Shown here: positions 1-9,967 of the stretch, in pieces
Layout: each line of letters begins with the position of its first letter
Position numbering within the stretch: the first letter of the stretch is position 1
NCBI GenBank assembly: GCA_016720825.1
Contig: JADKJV010000014.1
Location: forward strand, 1-64,000
Origin: Chitinophagaceae bacterium
GTDB taxonomy: Bacteria; Bacteroidota; Bacteroidia; Chitinophagales; Chitinophagaceae
DNA: 64,000 bases
Direction of reading: 5' to 3'
The notes under the pieces: generated by a model
Told to the model about the DNA's origin: nothing
Database searches by the model: none
What the model saw: only the letters and a program-made list of their open reading frames with translations
Made by a program: the position numbers and the translations under genes

Positions 1-937
1 AACTTATATTCGATGCCCTGCAGCGATACCGTTCTAATATGGTTTGCGCATAAGGGAACTTCTAAAAAGCGGTATAATGGTTTGATTGCCGTTCTTGTCT
101 CTTGCACCAGAGTATCACATGACCATACTCTTTCATCCATCTGCAAATGATCTTTGTAAATATCAACAGGTCTCTAAAATAATACCCGGTATAGATCTGG
201 AACAGGAACAAATCCCGGTCACGTTCCAGATGTTGCTGGTTGCGGTAAATGTCAGAGCCTTACTTTCTTCACTTCCTGTAAATCCAAAAAGGTCCTTTTT
301 GCTTTTTGTACACGGACATTTAATCCATCAAACAGAAATTCCATTTGCTGCGGCGATATATAGTTCTCCCTGCGGGCATAACGGATCACTTTTTTAAAAG
401 TCCAGGAATGTTTGTCGCAGCGCCGAGTTCCAGTTCGGTTTGCATGAAGCGGCTAAAATCCCGGAGTAGTGTATTTTCAATCTCCGCAAAGAGGATCTGT
501 TTTTTAAACTTTAAATGCGTAAGCGTGGTGGCGTATTTCTTAATAGTGTTGGGTTCCAGTTTTTCAGGAGGCCGGCTGATATAGCTTTGCATGAAGTCCA
601 GAAAACTTTTATTATCTCCTTTATTGGTAAGGCCGGCAATGATACCCTCCACAGTTACCGGCTTGCTGAAGTTGACCGTGCGTTTGATATACTCGTTAAT
701 GAGCCTTTGATCTCGATGATCTTGTTATTGATCTCAAAGGCGAAGGGGTGATTTTGTTTGATCCAAGACCTTCTTTCCCGCTCCATTGATCTTTGCCTTA
801 TTTTGATTGGAGTTGGGACCCCTGTAATACCGGGCGAAGTTGCCCTGCTTAATACGGATATGCACCGGATACAGTCCGGATTTATTGTTTTCATTTCTCC
901 AGTTCATCACCACAGCAATACTCGGGATACTCACCAT
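1..937 (-). pseudogene. tyrosine recombinase (integrase) remnant, frameshifted, runs off left edge
   Basis: On the minus strand the pieces of a Bacteroidota tyrosine recombinase lie in order but in several frames. An N-terminal arm-type piece (GLYPVHIRI) is near 900-850. The next segment (SWIKQNHPFAFEINNKI) is near 770-720. A SAM-like core-binding piece (SFLDFMQSYI) is at 652-386. The start of the catalytic domain (VIRYARRENYI, later LFLFQIYTGYYFRDL) follows below 375. At least three frame changes separate them and no single ORF covers the protein. The catalytic Arg-His-Tyr end lies beyond the window. It ends next to the 3' end of a tRNA-Arg gene, the usual place for an integrase of an island. 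Whether it is truly dead or damaged by assembly indels cannot be decided here. Confidence 0.75.
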
Positions 938-1100
938 ACAAAGGTCGTTTTTAGATTTCTTAAAAACCGTAAACAAAACCAAACGAATTAACGGGAGTTC
1001 ACGGGAATTAAAAAGAGAGGTTTTAACTGCAGAAACCTTACCAGTCAATGACTTCGTAAGGTTTTCCTTTTTTTAATTCCTATTAATTTAGCTGGAGGGT

Positions 1101-1173
1101 GGTCCACGCCCTGGAATCGAACCAGGATCTGGAGCTTCGGAAACTCTTATACTATCCATTGTACTACGAGGCC
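1101..1173 (-). tRNA. tRNA-Arg (anticodon CCG), acceptor stem imperfect
   Basis: The reverse complement folds as a 73-nt tRNA. The T arm is CCTGG-TTCGATT-CCAGG. The anticodon loop TTCCGAA gives anticodon CCG (complement of 1138-1140). The D region is AGTACAATGGATAGTAT. The 5' acceptor strand GGCCTCG pairs with the 3' strand CGTGGAC at only five of seven positions, and one extra G lies between T stem and acceptor. No CCA is encoded. The gene's 3' end faces the integrase remnant, so it may be an attachment site. It could be functional, degraded, or altered by integration or sequencing error. Confidence 0.75.
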
Positions 1174-1179
1174 TGGTAT

Positions 1180-1263
1180 GAGTCTTTAGTCGGTAGTCTC
1201 TAGTCTTTAGTCAAAGCATCAAGTTAAAGGACTAAAGACTAGCGACTAAAGACTAACGACTAT
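1180..1263. repeat. heptad repeat, inverted arms (GTCNNTA family)
   Basis: The left arm is a run of 7-bp units starting TAGTC (TAGTCTT, TAGTCGG, TAGTCTC, TAGTCTT). The right arm is the complementary run of GACTAAA/GACTAGC/GACTAAC units, separated by about 18 bp. The right arm overlaps the end of the marC gene and supplies its stop codon (complement of CTA at 1260-1262). It could form a long imperfect hairpin between marC and the tRNA. Confidence 0.85.
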
Positions 1264-1838
1264 TTAATAAGACCGTGTGCATTTGTCGCAAATATTTTCA
1301 CGGCAATAGCCAGCAAAATTACGCCAAAAAATTTTCTTACGGCAATTAATCCGGCAGGACCAAGGAGACGGGCCAAACCACCCAGCGATTTGAGTACAAT
1401 ATATACTACCACGAGATTGAGGAGGATGGCTGCGGAAATGGTGGTCTCCGTATAATTGGCCTTGAGCGACATAATGGTGGTCAGCGTACCCGAGCCCGCA
1501 ATCAGGGGAAAAGCAATCGGAACAACAGTAGCCGCCTTTATATCTTTCTCACTTTTGAAAAATTCCAGGCCCAGCACCATTTCGAGTCCGAGGATAAAGA
1601 TTACAATCGAACCGCCAACGGCAAACGATTTTACATCCAGCCCTAACAGGTTCAGGAACCCTTTTCCCACAAATAAAAACAGGATCATCAACGCACCGGA
1701 TATTATCGTGGCCTTGAATTCATTGATGCCGCCCATTTTTTCCTTAATGGAAATCAGGATGGGGACAGAACCGATGATGTCTATCACCGCAAAAAGGGTG
1801 AAACCTACGGTAAGGAGTTCGCCGGCGTCTACATGCAT
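1260..1838 (-). CDS. MarC family integral membrane protein
   Basis: A 192-residue, strongly hydrophobic protein with about six membrane segments. It matches the MarC/YchE family in length and in motifs such as FAVIDIIGSVPI near the N terminus and FPLIAGSGTLTTI in the middle. MarC proteins are inner-membrane proteins without a firmly assigned substrate; the old link to multiple antibiotic resistance is not supported, so no function is given. The start ATG at 1838 gives the usual family N terminus. Its stop codon lies inside the neighbouring heptad repeat. Confidence 0.9.
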   Translation of the reverse strand: MHVDAGELLTVGFTLFAVIDIIGSVPILISIKEKMGGINEFKATIISGALMILFLFVGKGFLNLLGLDVKSFAVGGSIVIFILGLEMVLGLEFFKSEKDIKAATVVPIAFPLIAGSGTLTTIMSLKANYTETTISAAILLNLVVVYIVLKSLGGLARLLGPAGLIAVRKFFGVILLAIAVKIFATNAHGLIK

Positions 1839-1876
1839 GGGGAAGTTTTAATAAAGTTAAGTTTTAAATACATTTA

Positions 1877-1946
1877 ACCACAAGGATCACTAAGAATACC
1901 ACTAAGGTCACTGGAGGGGGTGGTATCTTTGTGCCCTTTGTGGTAA
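1877..1946. repeat. ACAAAG-type inverted repeat at the btuB-like 3' end
   Basis: The sequence ACCACAAGG...ACCACTAAGG is followed by CTTTGTGCCCTTTGTGGT, forming an imperfect hairpin that ends in A/T-rich sequence. It lies 10 bp after the stop of the BtuB-like gene on the minus strand and probably acts as its terminator. Similar repeats lie at 5204, 38723, 51820 and 55640, all at gene 3' ends. Confidence 0.7.
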
Positions 1947-1956
1947 AAATTCAAAA

Positions 1957-3904
1957 TCAAAATTCAAAACGTACTCCCCCCGCTACATTCATCCCCCTTG
2001 CATTATACCCCAGCACATCCATATACTTCACATCCCCCAGATTCCGCAAATCCGCAAAAAACCTGAACGCCTTTCCCACACGGTACTCTCCATACAAATC
2101 AATCGTAGTATACGCTTTCAGCGGGGCCGGACTGCTCCCATACACAAACTCCTCGCGCTTGCTCACCAAACGAATAGAAGTTTTTACCAGCAATGCTTTG
2201 GTGAACTGGTAGCCCAGTTCCACATTCAGCGCATGCTTGGGTATGTGGTATAAGTTGAAATAACTCGTGTCTTTGCCAACCGGTGTTCCTGTACCATCAA
2301 ATCCCGCTGTTGTTTTGCCATCTGTAAATGTATAGTTGCCATTTACCAGCCAGCCTTTTTTACGGAAGCTCCACTCCAGCTCTGCACCATGGTTTTTCTG
2401 CAAAGAAGCATTCTGGTAAAGACTCGTGAAGTTCAGCGGGTCGTAGGTGTAGAGTATAATGTTTTTGGTGCGGCTGTAAAACCCGGTCAGCCGGATGCTG
2501 AGTGAAGTGGTTGGTGCTATGCTGACACCCGCTTCTCCCACCAGGGCTTTCTCAGGCTGCAGTGTATTGTTGCCTGCGAAAGGATCATACAACTGGTATA
2601 ACGTGGGTACTTTGTACGCCGAGTATACATTCACGTATGTTTTCACCTTACGACTTACCTGGTAGGAAGGATTAAACGTAAAACTGAAATTATCGCCATA
2701 TTCAGAATGCTTGTTCCAGCGACCGCCGCCTTCCACATTCCAGCCTGATTTATTTTTGTAGACTAAAGAAGCGTAAACCGTGAATTGATTCATGTCCGCA
2801 TCCAACTCCGGCGCTGTATACGGTCCAAACATACCGGTTGAATAATAATTCTGCACCGTTTTATTCAGCCTGATATCAGAACCCGCCACCAGCTCCCAGT
2901 TTTTCCACTGCTGGTTGGTATACAACTCTGCATAATGCGTGATTCCTGTATAACCGCCATTTGAAAAATAAGAATAGGGATTTCCTTTCGATACCGAATC
3001 GTCCAGGTAATTCCGGTTTCGCCTGGTTATAGAGATAATTCAACTGCACCTTCCCGTTCTTCAGTGCATACATCCAGCCGGCACCAGCCTGTATGTTTTC
3101 ATTGGTCGCTGTGAAATCACGGTCATCAGTATAAGCAGCCGCATCCACATCTGTTTTGTATTTATTATACCTGCCTGTGAGAACCATCTGCAAAGCAGGT
3201 AACAGTTTTATGCTGAAACGACCACTTAACGCATGCTGGTCAAATCCATCCCGGTCAAAATTGCCGGAACCAGTTGTGTCTTTCGCCGAAGAAAAACCAT
3301 CCGAAGAAGTATGGGCATATTGTACCGAGAAATCAGCCTTCTTCCCATTCAGGCTCAGCCCCAGTGATTCCTGTAAACTGTTGTAAGAACCGCCACTGAA
3401 CTGGCCATTAAACTGTACGGAACGACTTGTTGCCTTACGTGTGATAATATTCACCACACCGGAAACTGCATCAGACCCATATAAAGTAGACTGCCCACCT
3501 TTAAGTATTTCAATCCGCTCCACCTGGGAAGGATGGATAAAATTCAAATCAAAATAATTCGTGATCACCGAAGGATCATTCACCGGAATGCCATCCACCA
3601 GCAATAATACATTGCCGGCTGATCCACCACGAATGCTGATCGTCTGGTTTGTGCCTGCATTATTATTAGCACCGGTTACAATCGTGCCGGCAATGCCATT
3701 CAGCAATTCACCAAGACCACGGGCACCTGACTGGTCGAGCTGCTCACGGGTAATCACCGTTACCACCTTACCTGTTTCACTTTGTTTGCGGGCATACTTG
3801 CTGGCGCTGAGCACCACTTCATCGAGTGAATGATGCGTCGTGTCCTGGGCCAGTAGCCGGCTGCTGAAGATGACAGCAGCCAGCACAAAAAATAGTTTTT
3901 TCAT
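1957..3904 (-). CDS. btuB: TonB-dependent vitamin B12 receptor, BtuB-like (one frameshift)
   Basis: Outer-membrane TonB-gated receptor, expected to import cobalamin or a related corrinoid. From ATG 3904 it has a signal peptide (MKKLFFVLAAVIFSSRLLAQ), an N-terminal LDEVVLSASK segment, a plug domain (VDGIPVNDP, IEILKGGQSTLYGSDAVSG) and a beta-barrel ending in phenylalanine (GVRFEF). The substrate is inferred from the cobalamin riboswitch just upstream. The reading frame breaks near 3010-3030: the upstream frame runs into an unrelated tail while the barrel (NYLDDSVSKGNPYSYF...) continues in another frame. Joined length is about 645 residues, normal for BtuB. I read the break as a single-base error, but a real pseudogene is possible. 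Confidence 0.85.
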
Positions 3905-4005
3905 TTGAAAAAATTTTGTGTGACTGCTTCCGGAAAAAATAGAAATATAAAAGCGATTGCGATTACATCTCATGCCTTTCACCCGAAAGCTGATTATGGT
4001 TTGTG

Positions 4006-4200
4006 AGATGGCAGGTCTTCTGGCTTGTATCCATGCTTCCGGACCTTCCCGTTCATCTTTGAACAGTGGTCAGCAGCGGAGCATATTGTCCTTTCGGGGA
4101 TACTTACAGCTACGGGGATAGCACCGGACTCATTGCAATTACAATTTCACCGGTTTCCCTTTTAATTCCGGCTTTTGGCCGTGAAACCATTTCGGTGCAA
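4006..4200 (-). promoter_or_regulatory. cobalamin (AdoCbl) riboswitch
   Basis: On the minus strand the conserved elements occur in order: AAAAGGGAA and CCGGTGAAAT (complement around 4143-4165), GTGCTATCCCCGTAGCTGTAA, the B12 box core GACCACTG (around 4074-4081), GGGAAGG, then AAGCCAGAAGACCTGCC (around 4010-4026). This is the standard cobalamin aptamer layout. It lies about 100 bp before the BtuB-like start codon, so B12 is expected to repress that receptor. The rest of 4201-4444 shows no gene that I can support. Confidence 0.95.
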
Positions 4201-4444
4201 AAATAGGGGAAGGGGAACAGGCGGTCAGATAAGTTTTACACAATAGATGGATAAATTGTAAAAACACTGTCAGACTTTTCCCAAACCACTTCGTTTAATC
4301 ATACCAACCGGAAAATTATTCAAGGTTTTCTTTAACAATCTCCTGAAAATGAAAAGGGAATAACTGCGTTATGCAGGTAACAATTCGTGAATTACAAGCC
4401 ACGATCGCTTCTGCCTGGATTTATTCACATTTAAAACGTGTCCA

Positions 4445-5203
4445 ATGAAGCGTCAGCCCCTGCCTTTATTAATTATAGCTATCGTGATGATAGCAACTGT
4501 TAGCCCGGCGAAAGCACAGGTCTTCCGCCCAAAGTATGAATATGGTTTATCGCTGGGAGTACTCCTCTACCAGGGGGATCTCACCCCGGAACGGTTCGGC
4601 GCTGCCAAAACCATGAAGTTCGCGTGGGCACTCAGTGCCGCCCGCATACTCAGTCCATCTATGACAATAAAAGGACAATTCCTCCGCGGCCGTTTGCGTG
4701 GTGATGATTCCAAATACGCCAGCCCGGAATACCGGCAACAACGGAATTTTAATTTCACCACACCAGTCACTGAACTCAGCGTACAGCTCGTGTACAACCC
4801 GCTCGGTAAAAATGATGCAGACAAAGGCTTTGCACCCTACCTCTTTGCCGGTGGCGGATTGGCTTTCCTCAACATCAAACGAAACTGGCAGGGCATCAAC
4901 GGGGAATACTTTACTGCCCAAACAGCGCCAAACGTCTGGAACGGACTGGCTATTGATACTGCGAAGTCATTACCGAAAATGATCCCTGTGATTCCTGCCG
5001 GTGCGGGGTTGAGGTATTATATCAATACACACTGGTCAGTGAATGCAGAAACTTCTTACCGGTTTAATTACACCGACTACCTGGATGGGTTTAGTGAATC
5101 TGTGAATCCGAAGCTGAATGATCATTATGTGAATTATTCGGTGGGGGTGGTGTACAGGCGGGGCGGGAAGGATAAAATGGGATGTCCGGTAGTTAAATAC
5201 TGA
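4445..5203 (+). CDS. DUF6089-type outer membrane beta-barrel protein
   Basis: A 252-residue protein with a clear signal peptide (MIATVSPAKA|QVF) and a C-terminal part of alternating strands (APYLFAGGGLAF, NAETSYRFNYTDYL, YVNYSVGVVYRRG). This matches the small DUF6089-like barrel proteins of Bacteroidota. The opening YEYGLSLGVLLYQGDLTP is characteristic. Its function is unknown; it presumably sits in the outer membrane. It converges on the TonB receptor at 5317 across a 113-bp inverted repeat. Confidence 0.8.
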   Translation: MKRQPLPLLIIAIVMIATVSPAKAQVFRPKYEYGLSLGVLLYQGDLTPERFGAAKTMKFAWALSAARILSPSMTIKGQFLRGRLRGDDSKYASPEYRQQRNFNFTTPVTELSVQLVYNPLGKNDADKGFAPYLFAGGGLAFLNIKRNWQGINGEYFTAQTAPNVWNGLAIDTAKSLPKMIPVIPAGAGLRYYINTHWSVNAETSYRFNYTDYLDGFSESVNPKLNDHYVNYSVGVVYRRGGKDKMGCPVVKY

Positions 5204-5316
5204 TTTTTTTTTACCACAAAGAGCACAAAGGAATACACAAAGGTCACCAGGCTAAAAACCTTGTGAACTTTCTTAGGAAGGGGGTGTATTTCTTTGTGCG
5301 CTTTGTGGTAAAAAAA
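5204..5316. terminator. bidirectional terminator-like ACAAAG inverted repeat
   Basis: This intergenic space between two convergent genes is flush with both stop codons. It starts with a T run and ACCACAAAGAGCACAAAGG. It ends with CTTTGTGCGCTTTGTGGT and an A run. The arms are complementary and each is bordered by T/A runs on the outside, so the hairpin can terminate transcripts from either side. It belongs to the family at 1877, 38723, 51820 and 55640. Confidence 0.75.
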
Positions 5317-7370
5317 CTATTTTCTACAACTAATAATCAACCCAAAATAAGCTGATCGTCCCGCTGCCGCATTGTAATACCTCCCCGCCGCCGCATTAAT
5401 ATCATTCCCCAAACTGTAAGTCTCATCCAGCAAATTCTCCACCCCCGCATACAAATTCAATGTAATACCCGTCTTCATTTTCTTTTTCCATCCGGCTTTC
5501 AGGTTCAGGATAGCGTAGGGGTCTGCAACGGCCGTATTTGCATCATTCAGGTATATTTTGGCAGCATGGTAATAGCCGGCATTTGAATAGAATCCTTTTG
5601 CATAATCGATATTCAGTTGCAGTGAAGCCGTGAAAGCGGGTACGGAAGGTGTTTTGTTCCCCGAAAAATCGCTGCCATCTTTAATAAAGCTGCCATAGTG
5701 GAAATGGTTCATGGACAGGTCGCTGCTTATAAAGAATTGTTTGAAAATTCCACTGCCTGATTTTTTTGTATAATCTGCATGAAATTCAAGTCCCCGTTGG
5801 GTCATATCCCCTGCGTTTACAAAATAATCTGCCCCGCTGTTATCGCGACGCGGTACCAGTGCATGCTCCAGTTTAAAGCTGAAGCCAGTCAGCTCAATAT
5901 GCAAAGCCCGTTTGAACAGAAAACCGCGGAAACCGGATTCATAACTCCAGCCTTCTTCCGCTTCCAGGTCGGTGCTGATTACGCCCGTGGAAGGAAGCAG
6001 TTCTGCGGTTGTGGGTGGTGAAAACCCCCGCGACACAGAAACAAAGAAATAATAATGATTATCCCAGTCTTTCATAATGCCGAACCGCGGGGCGATCTCG
6101 GCCTGGTAGTTTTTAGTCTGTGCCACTACAGGATAATTGCTGAGCCTTTTGATCGACACTTTTGTATAATTGGTGCTGGCCCCTGCAAAAATATTCAGGT
6201 GGTTGTTGTAAGTATAACTGATCTGTGCATAGATGCCTGAGGTAATCGTTTTTATATCATCATTTGTCTGCAACGTATCCCGTTCCCCGTTTTTATTTTT
6301 GGAGACCTGGGTGTTGAATAAGCCTGTCTGTAACTCAGCCCCCGCATTAATATCCAGCGTATGCCGGTGGCGGTACAGTTTAATGTTGAAATTGGTACGC
6401 CCGCCCCAGGAAGGTTCTTTGCGCTGTTCATAATTACGCACAGCCGGATTTTTGAAATCAGTATAATAACCATCTACCGTGGTCGTGTTCTTCACAGAAT
6501 TAGAGAAAGAAATTTTTCTGTCACACCCGCCAGTAAATTTTGCTGGAAGATCGCCGCCTTTGCATTGCGTGCAGATGGAAATGCGCCAGCGGCAGGCCTG
6601 GAGGCACGGGGATTGTTTTTGTATTCAGTTAACGTCAGTGCCCCCGGCGTCTGGTAATATAAATTAGTATAGAGTAAAGAAAAATCAGTTTGTGAACGCT
6701 TGCCGCTTTTCAGGGAACTGCTCCAGGAGAAATTATCCCGGTGCATGACGGTATGATCGCGGTAGCCATCCGATTGCTGACGGGAGCCTGTGATCATATT
6801 CTTATGTTCTTTATCTCCCCAGCTCAGTGAGCCAAAAATATTCAGCGTGCCATAACTGCCGCCATTGATCTCGGCCGTTACACCCGGTTTCCATACCCCA
6901 AAACTGTTCAGTAAGATCAGGCCGCCTGTACCCGCACCATACATACTGGCCGCCGGGCCTTTCACCACTTCCAGGAACGTAAAATTATTTGCCGCAAACT
7001 GGTTGAAGTAAGTATTGCCCCCGGGATCCGTCACCGCAATATCATTCCAGTACACCTTTATATTACGTACCCCAAACGGCGAACGCAAAGAACTGCCCCG
7101 GATGCTGATCCGGTAACTGCCGGGTGACCTTTCTTCCATCCGTACGCCGGGCACGGTATTCAATGCCGTCAGCAACGAACTTTTCGACTGCGCAAATTTT
7201 TCGGGATCCACTACCGCAACAGGCATACATACGGCAGATGATAATTTGTCAATACCAAAAGCCCGCAGCTTTACGCTGTCCAGCGTTTTTAAAGTGTCAG
7301 TGGGGTTTACCTGCGACTGCAGGTATGTACAAATGGCCAGGAGTAATATCGTGGCAATGGTTTTTTTCAT
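5317..7370 (-). CDS. TonB-dependent receptor, substrate unknown (one frameshift)
   Basis: Outer-membrane TonB-dependent receptor. From ATG 7370 it has a signal peptide (MKKTIATILLLAICTYLQSQ), a plug domain (SYRISIRGSSLRSPFGVRN, WNDIAVTDPGG, VVKGPAASMYGAGTGG) and a long barrel with the FSPPTTAELLPS segment common in siderophore-type receptors. The frame breaks at about 6515-6520 in a run of five A. One extra A would restore GVTEKISFSNSVKNTTTVDG and a single protein of about 685 residues. Start 7370 is preferred over 7385 because a TAACTTTA promoter-like element overlaps the latter. The divergent permease begins 48 bp away. The substrate cannot be told. Confidence 0.85.
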
Positions 7371-7418
7371 AGAATCAGCGGTCATAAAGTTAGAACCTTT
7401 TATTTGTATCTTCAAGCC

Positions 7419-8748
7419 ATGGCAGCAAAGAATAAACTGAATCTCTTTGACCTGAGTCTCATAGTAGTAAGTCTGGTAATTGGCATGGGTATCTTCAGGA
7501 ATCCCGCATCAGTCGCTGCCACTTCCGGTACCCAGTCTATCTTTTTCCTGCTATGGGTTGCTGGTGGACTGATTGCACTCTGCGGCGCCCTCACCTATGC
7601 TGAAATCGGCCAGCGCCTGCCTGCCATGGGCGGTTACTACAAAGTATTCGCACAATGTTATCATCCTTCAGTAGGATTTTCTGTGAACTCTATTATCCTG
7701 ATCAGCAATGCAGCTTCACTTGCGGTTGTGGCACTTATCGGGGCTGATTATGTCAGCGATCTTTTATATGGCCATCCCAGTGGTGTTTTGTTTAATACCG
7801 GCGTGGCTATTGCGGCTGTCGCTATTTTCTTTGTAGTGAATTTATTCGGATTGAAAACCAGCAGCCGTACACAAAACCTGCTCATCATTATAAAAGTAGG
7901 ACTGGTGGTATTGCTCATTGCCAGCATGTTTAAGGGACTCGTGATTGAACCCCATGGTTACGAAACCGGTTCGCCATTATATAAACTCGGGGAGAAAAAT
8001 GCATTCTCCTTATTTGTTATTTCCCTGATCCCGGTCTGTTTTGCATACGGCGGTTACCAGCAAACCATCAACTTCGGCAGCGAGGTAAAAGACCACCGCA
8101 CCATTCCGAAAGGTATTATTATCGGTATCATCATCGTGATCTCATTATATCTCCCTCATCAACGTGGCCTATACGCAGGTGATCGGATATGATAAAATGA
8201 AAAACGCTTCTGCCATCGGGTCCCTGCTTTGTGAGGCCTGGTTTGGGAAAGCCGGGGGTAAAGTATTCGATGCACTGATGTTTCTCTCTGTTCTGGCCTA
8301 TGTAAACATCCTGCTGATGAGCAACCCCCGCGTGATGTTTGCCATGAGTGAAGACCGGGTGTTCCCCAAAGTGTTTTCAATCCGTCATCCCAAGACTGAA
8401 GCGCTGGTGGCCGGGTTGATTACGTTCTCACTTATCACTATCGTCATTACATTTTTTGGGAAAGGAGTGGATAATATTTTGAATTTTACCATGTTCCTCG
8501 ACAGCATTGGTATGAGCACTTCCGCTGCCACGCTGTTCATTCTCCGGAAAAGAAAACAAAACAGCGAACTGATTACGGGTACCTGGAATAAATTCACACC
8601 CATACTGGCCGGTTTTTTTGTTTTCAGTTATTTTATGATCGCGGTAGGCGTGGTCATCAAAGATGTAAACGCCGCACTGATCGGTACCGGTTTATTGGGC
8701 TTTTTCCTTGCTTTGTATTTCCTGTTTTATCACAAGAAGCACGCATAA
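7419..8748 (+). CDS. APC-family amino acid permease (one frameshift)
   Basis: Inner-membrane amino acid/polyamine/organocation transporter. It has about twelve membrane segments and the family signature in helix 1 (LIVVSLVIGMGIFRNP), with a conserved mid-protein stretch ACFAYGGYQQ-like (VCFAYGGYQQTINFG). The first frame fails after GIIIVISLY near 8150-8165, and the protein continues as LINVAYTQVIGYDKMKN in a second frame. The joined length is about 440 residues, normal for the family. The ATG at 7419 lies 12 nt after a TATTTG promoter-like motif. The following PLP-enzyme gene starts 2 bp after the stop, so the two are probably co-transcribed and may both handle sulfur amino acids. Confidence 0.85.
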
Positions 8749-8749
8749 T

Positions 8750-9913
8750 ATGGACATCTCTCAAATCATCAATGAACTCGGGGAAGACCGCGAAAACTAT
8801 TTCAACGCAGTCGCGCCCCCGATTATGCAAACCAGCAATTTTGCTTTCTCCAAAGTAGCCGACCTGCGAAAGGCCTTTGAAGATGAAATGGGCGGCTATC
8901 TCTACAGCCGCGGTTTAAACCCTACCATTGATATCCTCCGTAAAAAACTTGCAGCACTGGATGGGGCAGAAGATTGCCTCGTTTTCAATAACGGCGCCGC
9001 TGCTATTTTCGCCGGCATCCTGGCACATGTCAAAGCCGGTGATCATATCGTTTCCGTTAAAGCGCCTTATACCTGGGTGCAGCGTATGCTGGATGTGATC
9101 CTGCCGCGGTTCGGCGTTACATCCACCTATATTGATGGTACTAAAATTGAAAATTGGAAAGCGGCCACAAAAGTCAATACCACTTTCTATTATCTCGAAT
9201 CCCCCAACAGCTGGGATTTTGCCATCCAGGATATCCGCGCCGTTGCGGCACTGGCTAAATCCAAAGGCATTACCACTTTAATAGATAACAGTTATTGCAC
9301 TCCCATCTACCAGCGCCCCATTGAAATGGGTATTGACATGGCGATGCAGACAGCCACCAAATATATCGGCGGACACAGTGATACCCTCGGTGGTGTTCTC
9401 AGCGGATCACATGCCATCATGGAAAAAATATTCAACAGTGAATATCTCAATATCGGCAGCGGCATACAGCCTTTCAATGCCTGGCTGATGATCCGGGGAT
9501 TGAGGACATTGCCGGCCCGTCTGGCACAAATCACCCATACCACCGCCAAAGTGAATGCGTTTTTGTCAAACCACCCGGCTGTGGAAAGAGTCATCTTTCC
9601 CTTTAACCCTTCCTTTCCGCAATATGAGCTGGCCAAAAAACAGATGAGCGGGGCCTGCGGTTTGCAGACCATCGTGATGAAAACCCGGAAAATGGATGAC
9701 ATTGTCCGCTTCTGTGAATCCTTACACCATATTATGATGGCCGTAAGCTGGGGCGGTCATGAAAGCCTGGTCATTCCCAAATGTGCGGGACTGAACCCGG
9801 CCGATTTTAACCCCGAAAACCCGGAACACCGCTATGTCCGGCTTTATACGGGGCTTGAGGATGCTGATTACCTGATCGCGGATCTGGACCAGGCCCTGAA
9901 CCAGGCCGGTTAA
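8750..9913 (+). CDS. Cys/Met metabolism PLP-dependent enzyme
   Basis: A 387-residue fold-type I PLP enzyme of the cystathionine gamma-synthase/beta-lyase family. Signs are YLYSRGLNPTIDILRKKLA, the cofactor-binding LIDNSYCTPI and the Schiff-base lysine in TATKYIGGHSDTLGG. It acts in the cytoplasm on cysteine, homocysteine or methionine intermediates; the exact reaction (synthase, beta-lyase or gamma-lyase) cannot be read from sequence alone. ATG 8750 is chosen because it follows the permease stop by one base and gives the normal family N terminus (NAVAPPIMQTSNF). Confidence 0.88.
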   Translation: MDISQIINELGEDRENYFNAVAPPIMQTSNFAFSKVADLRKAFEDEMGGYLYSRGLNPTIDILRKKLAALDGAEDCLVFNNGAAAIFAGILAHVKAGDHIVSVKAPYTWVQRMLDVILPRFGVTSTYIDGTKIENWKAATKVNTTFYYLESPNSWDFAIQDIRAVAALAKSKGITTLIDNSYCTPIYQRPIEMGIDMAMQTATKYIGGHSDTLGGVLSGSHAIMEKIFNSEYLNIGSGIQPFNAWLMIRGLRTLPARLAQITHTTAKVNAFLSNHPAVERVIFPFNPSFPQYELAKKQMSGACGLQTIVMKTRKMDDIVRFCESLHHIMMAVSWGGHESLVIPKCAGLNPADFNPENPEHRYVRLYTGLEDADYLIADLDQALNQAG

Positions 9914-9955
9914 AACCAGTTAACGATCATCAGCTTCTGCTGCCCTGAATTCATT

Positions 9956-9963
9956 TAATTTTG
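9956..9963 (+). promoter_or_regulatory. TAnnTTTG promoter element of the tolC-like gene
   Basis: TAATTTTG matches the Bacteroidota -7 consensus TAnnTTTG. It lies 4 bp before the ATG at 9968, implying a transcript with almost no leader. Confidence 0.6.
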
Positions 9964-9967
9964 CACC

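Noticed and set aside
1180..1263. CRISPR array as explanation for the repeats here and elsewhere
   Set aside because: Units are 7 bp, contiguous and degenerate, without unique spacers of constant length; no cas genes are in the window.
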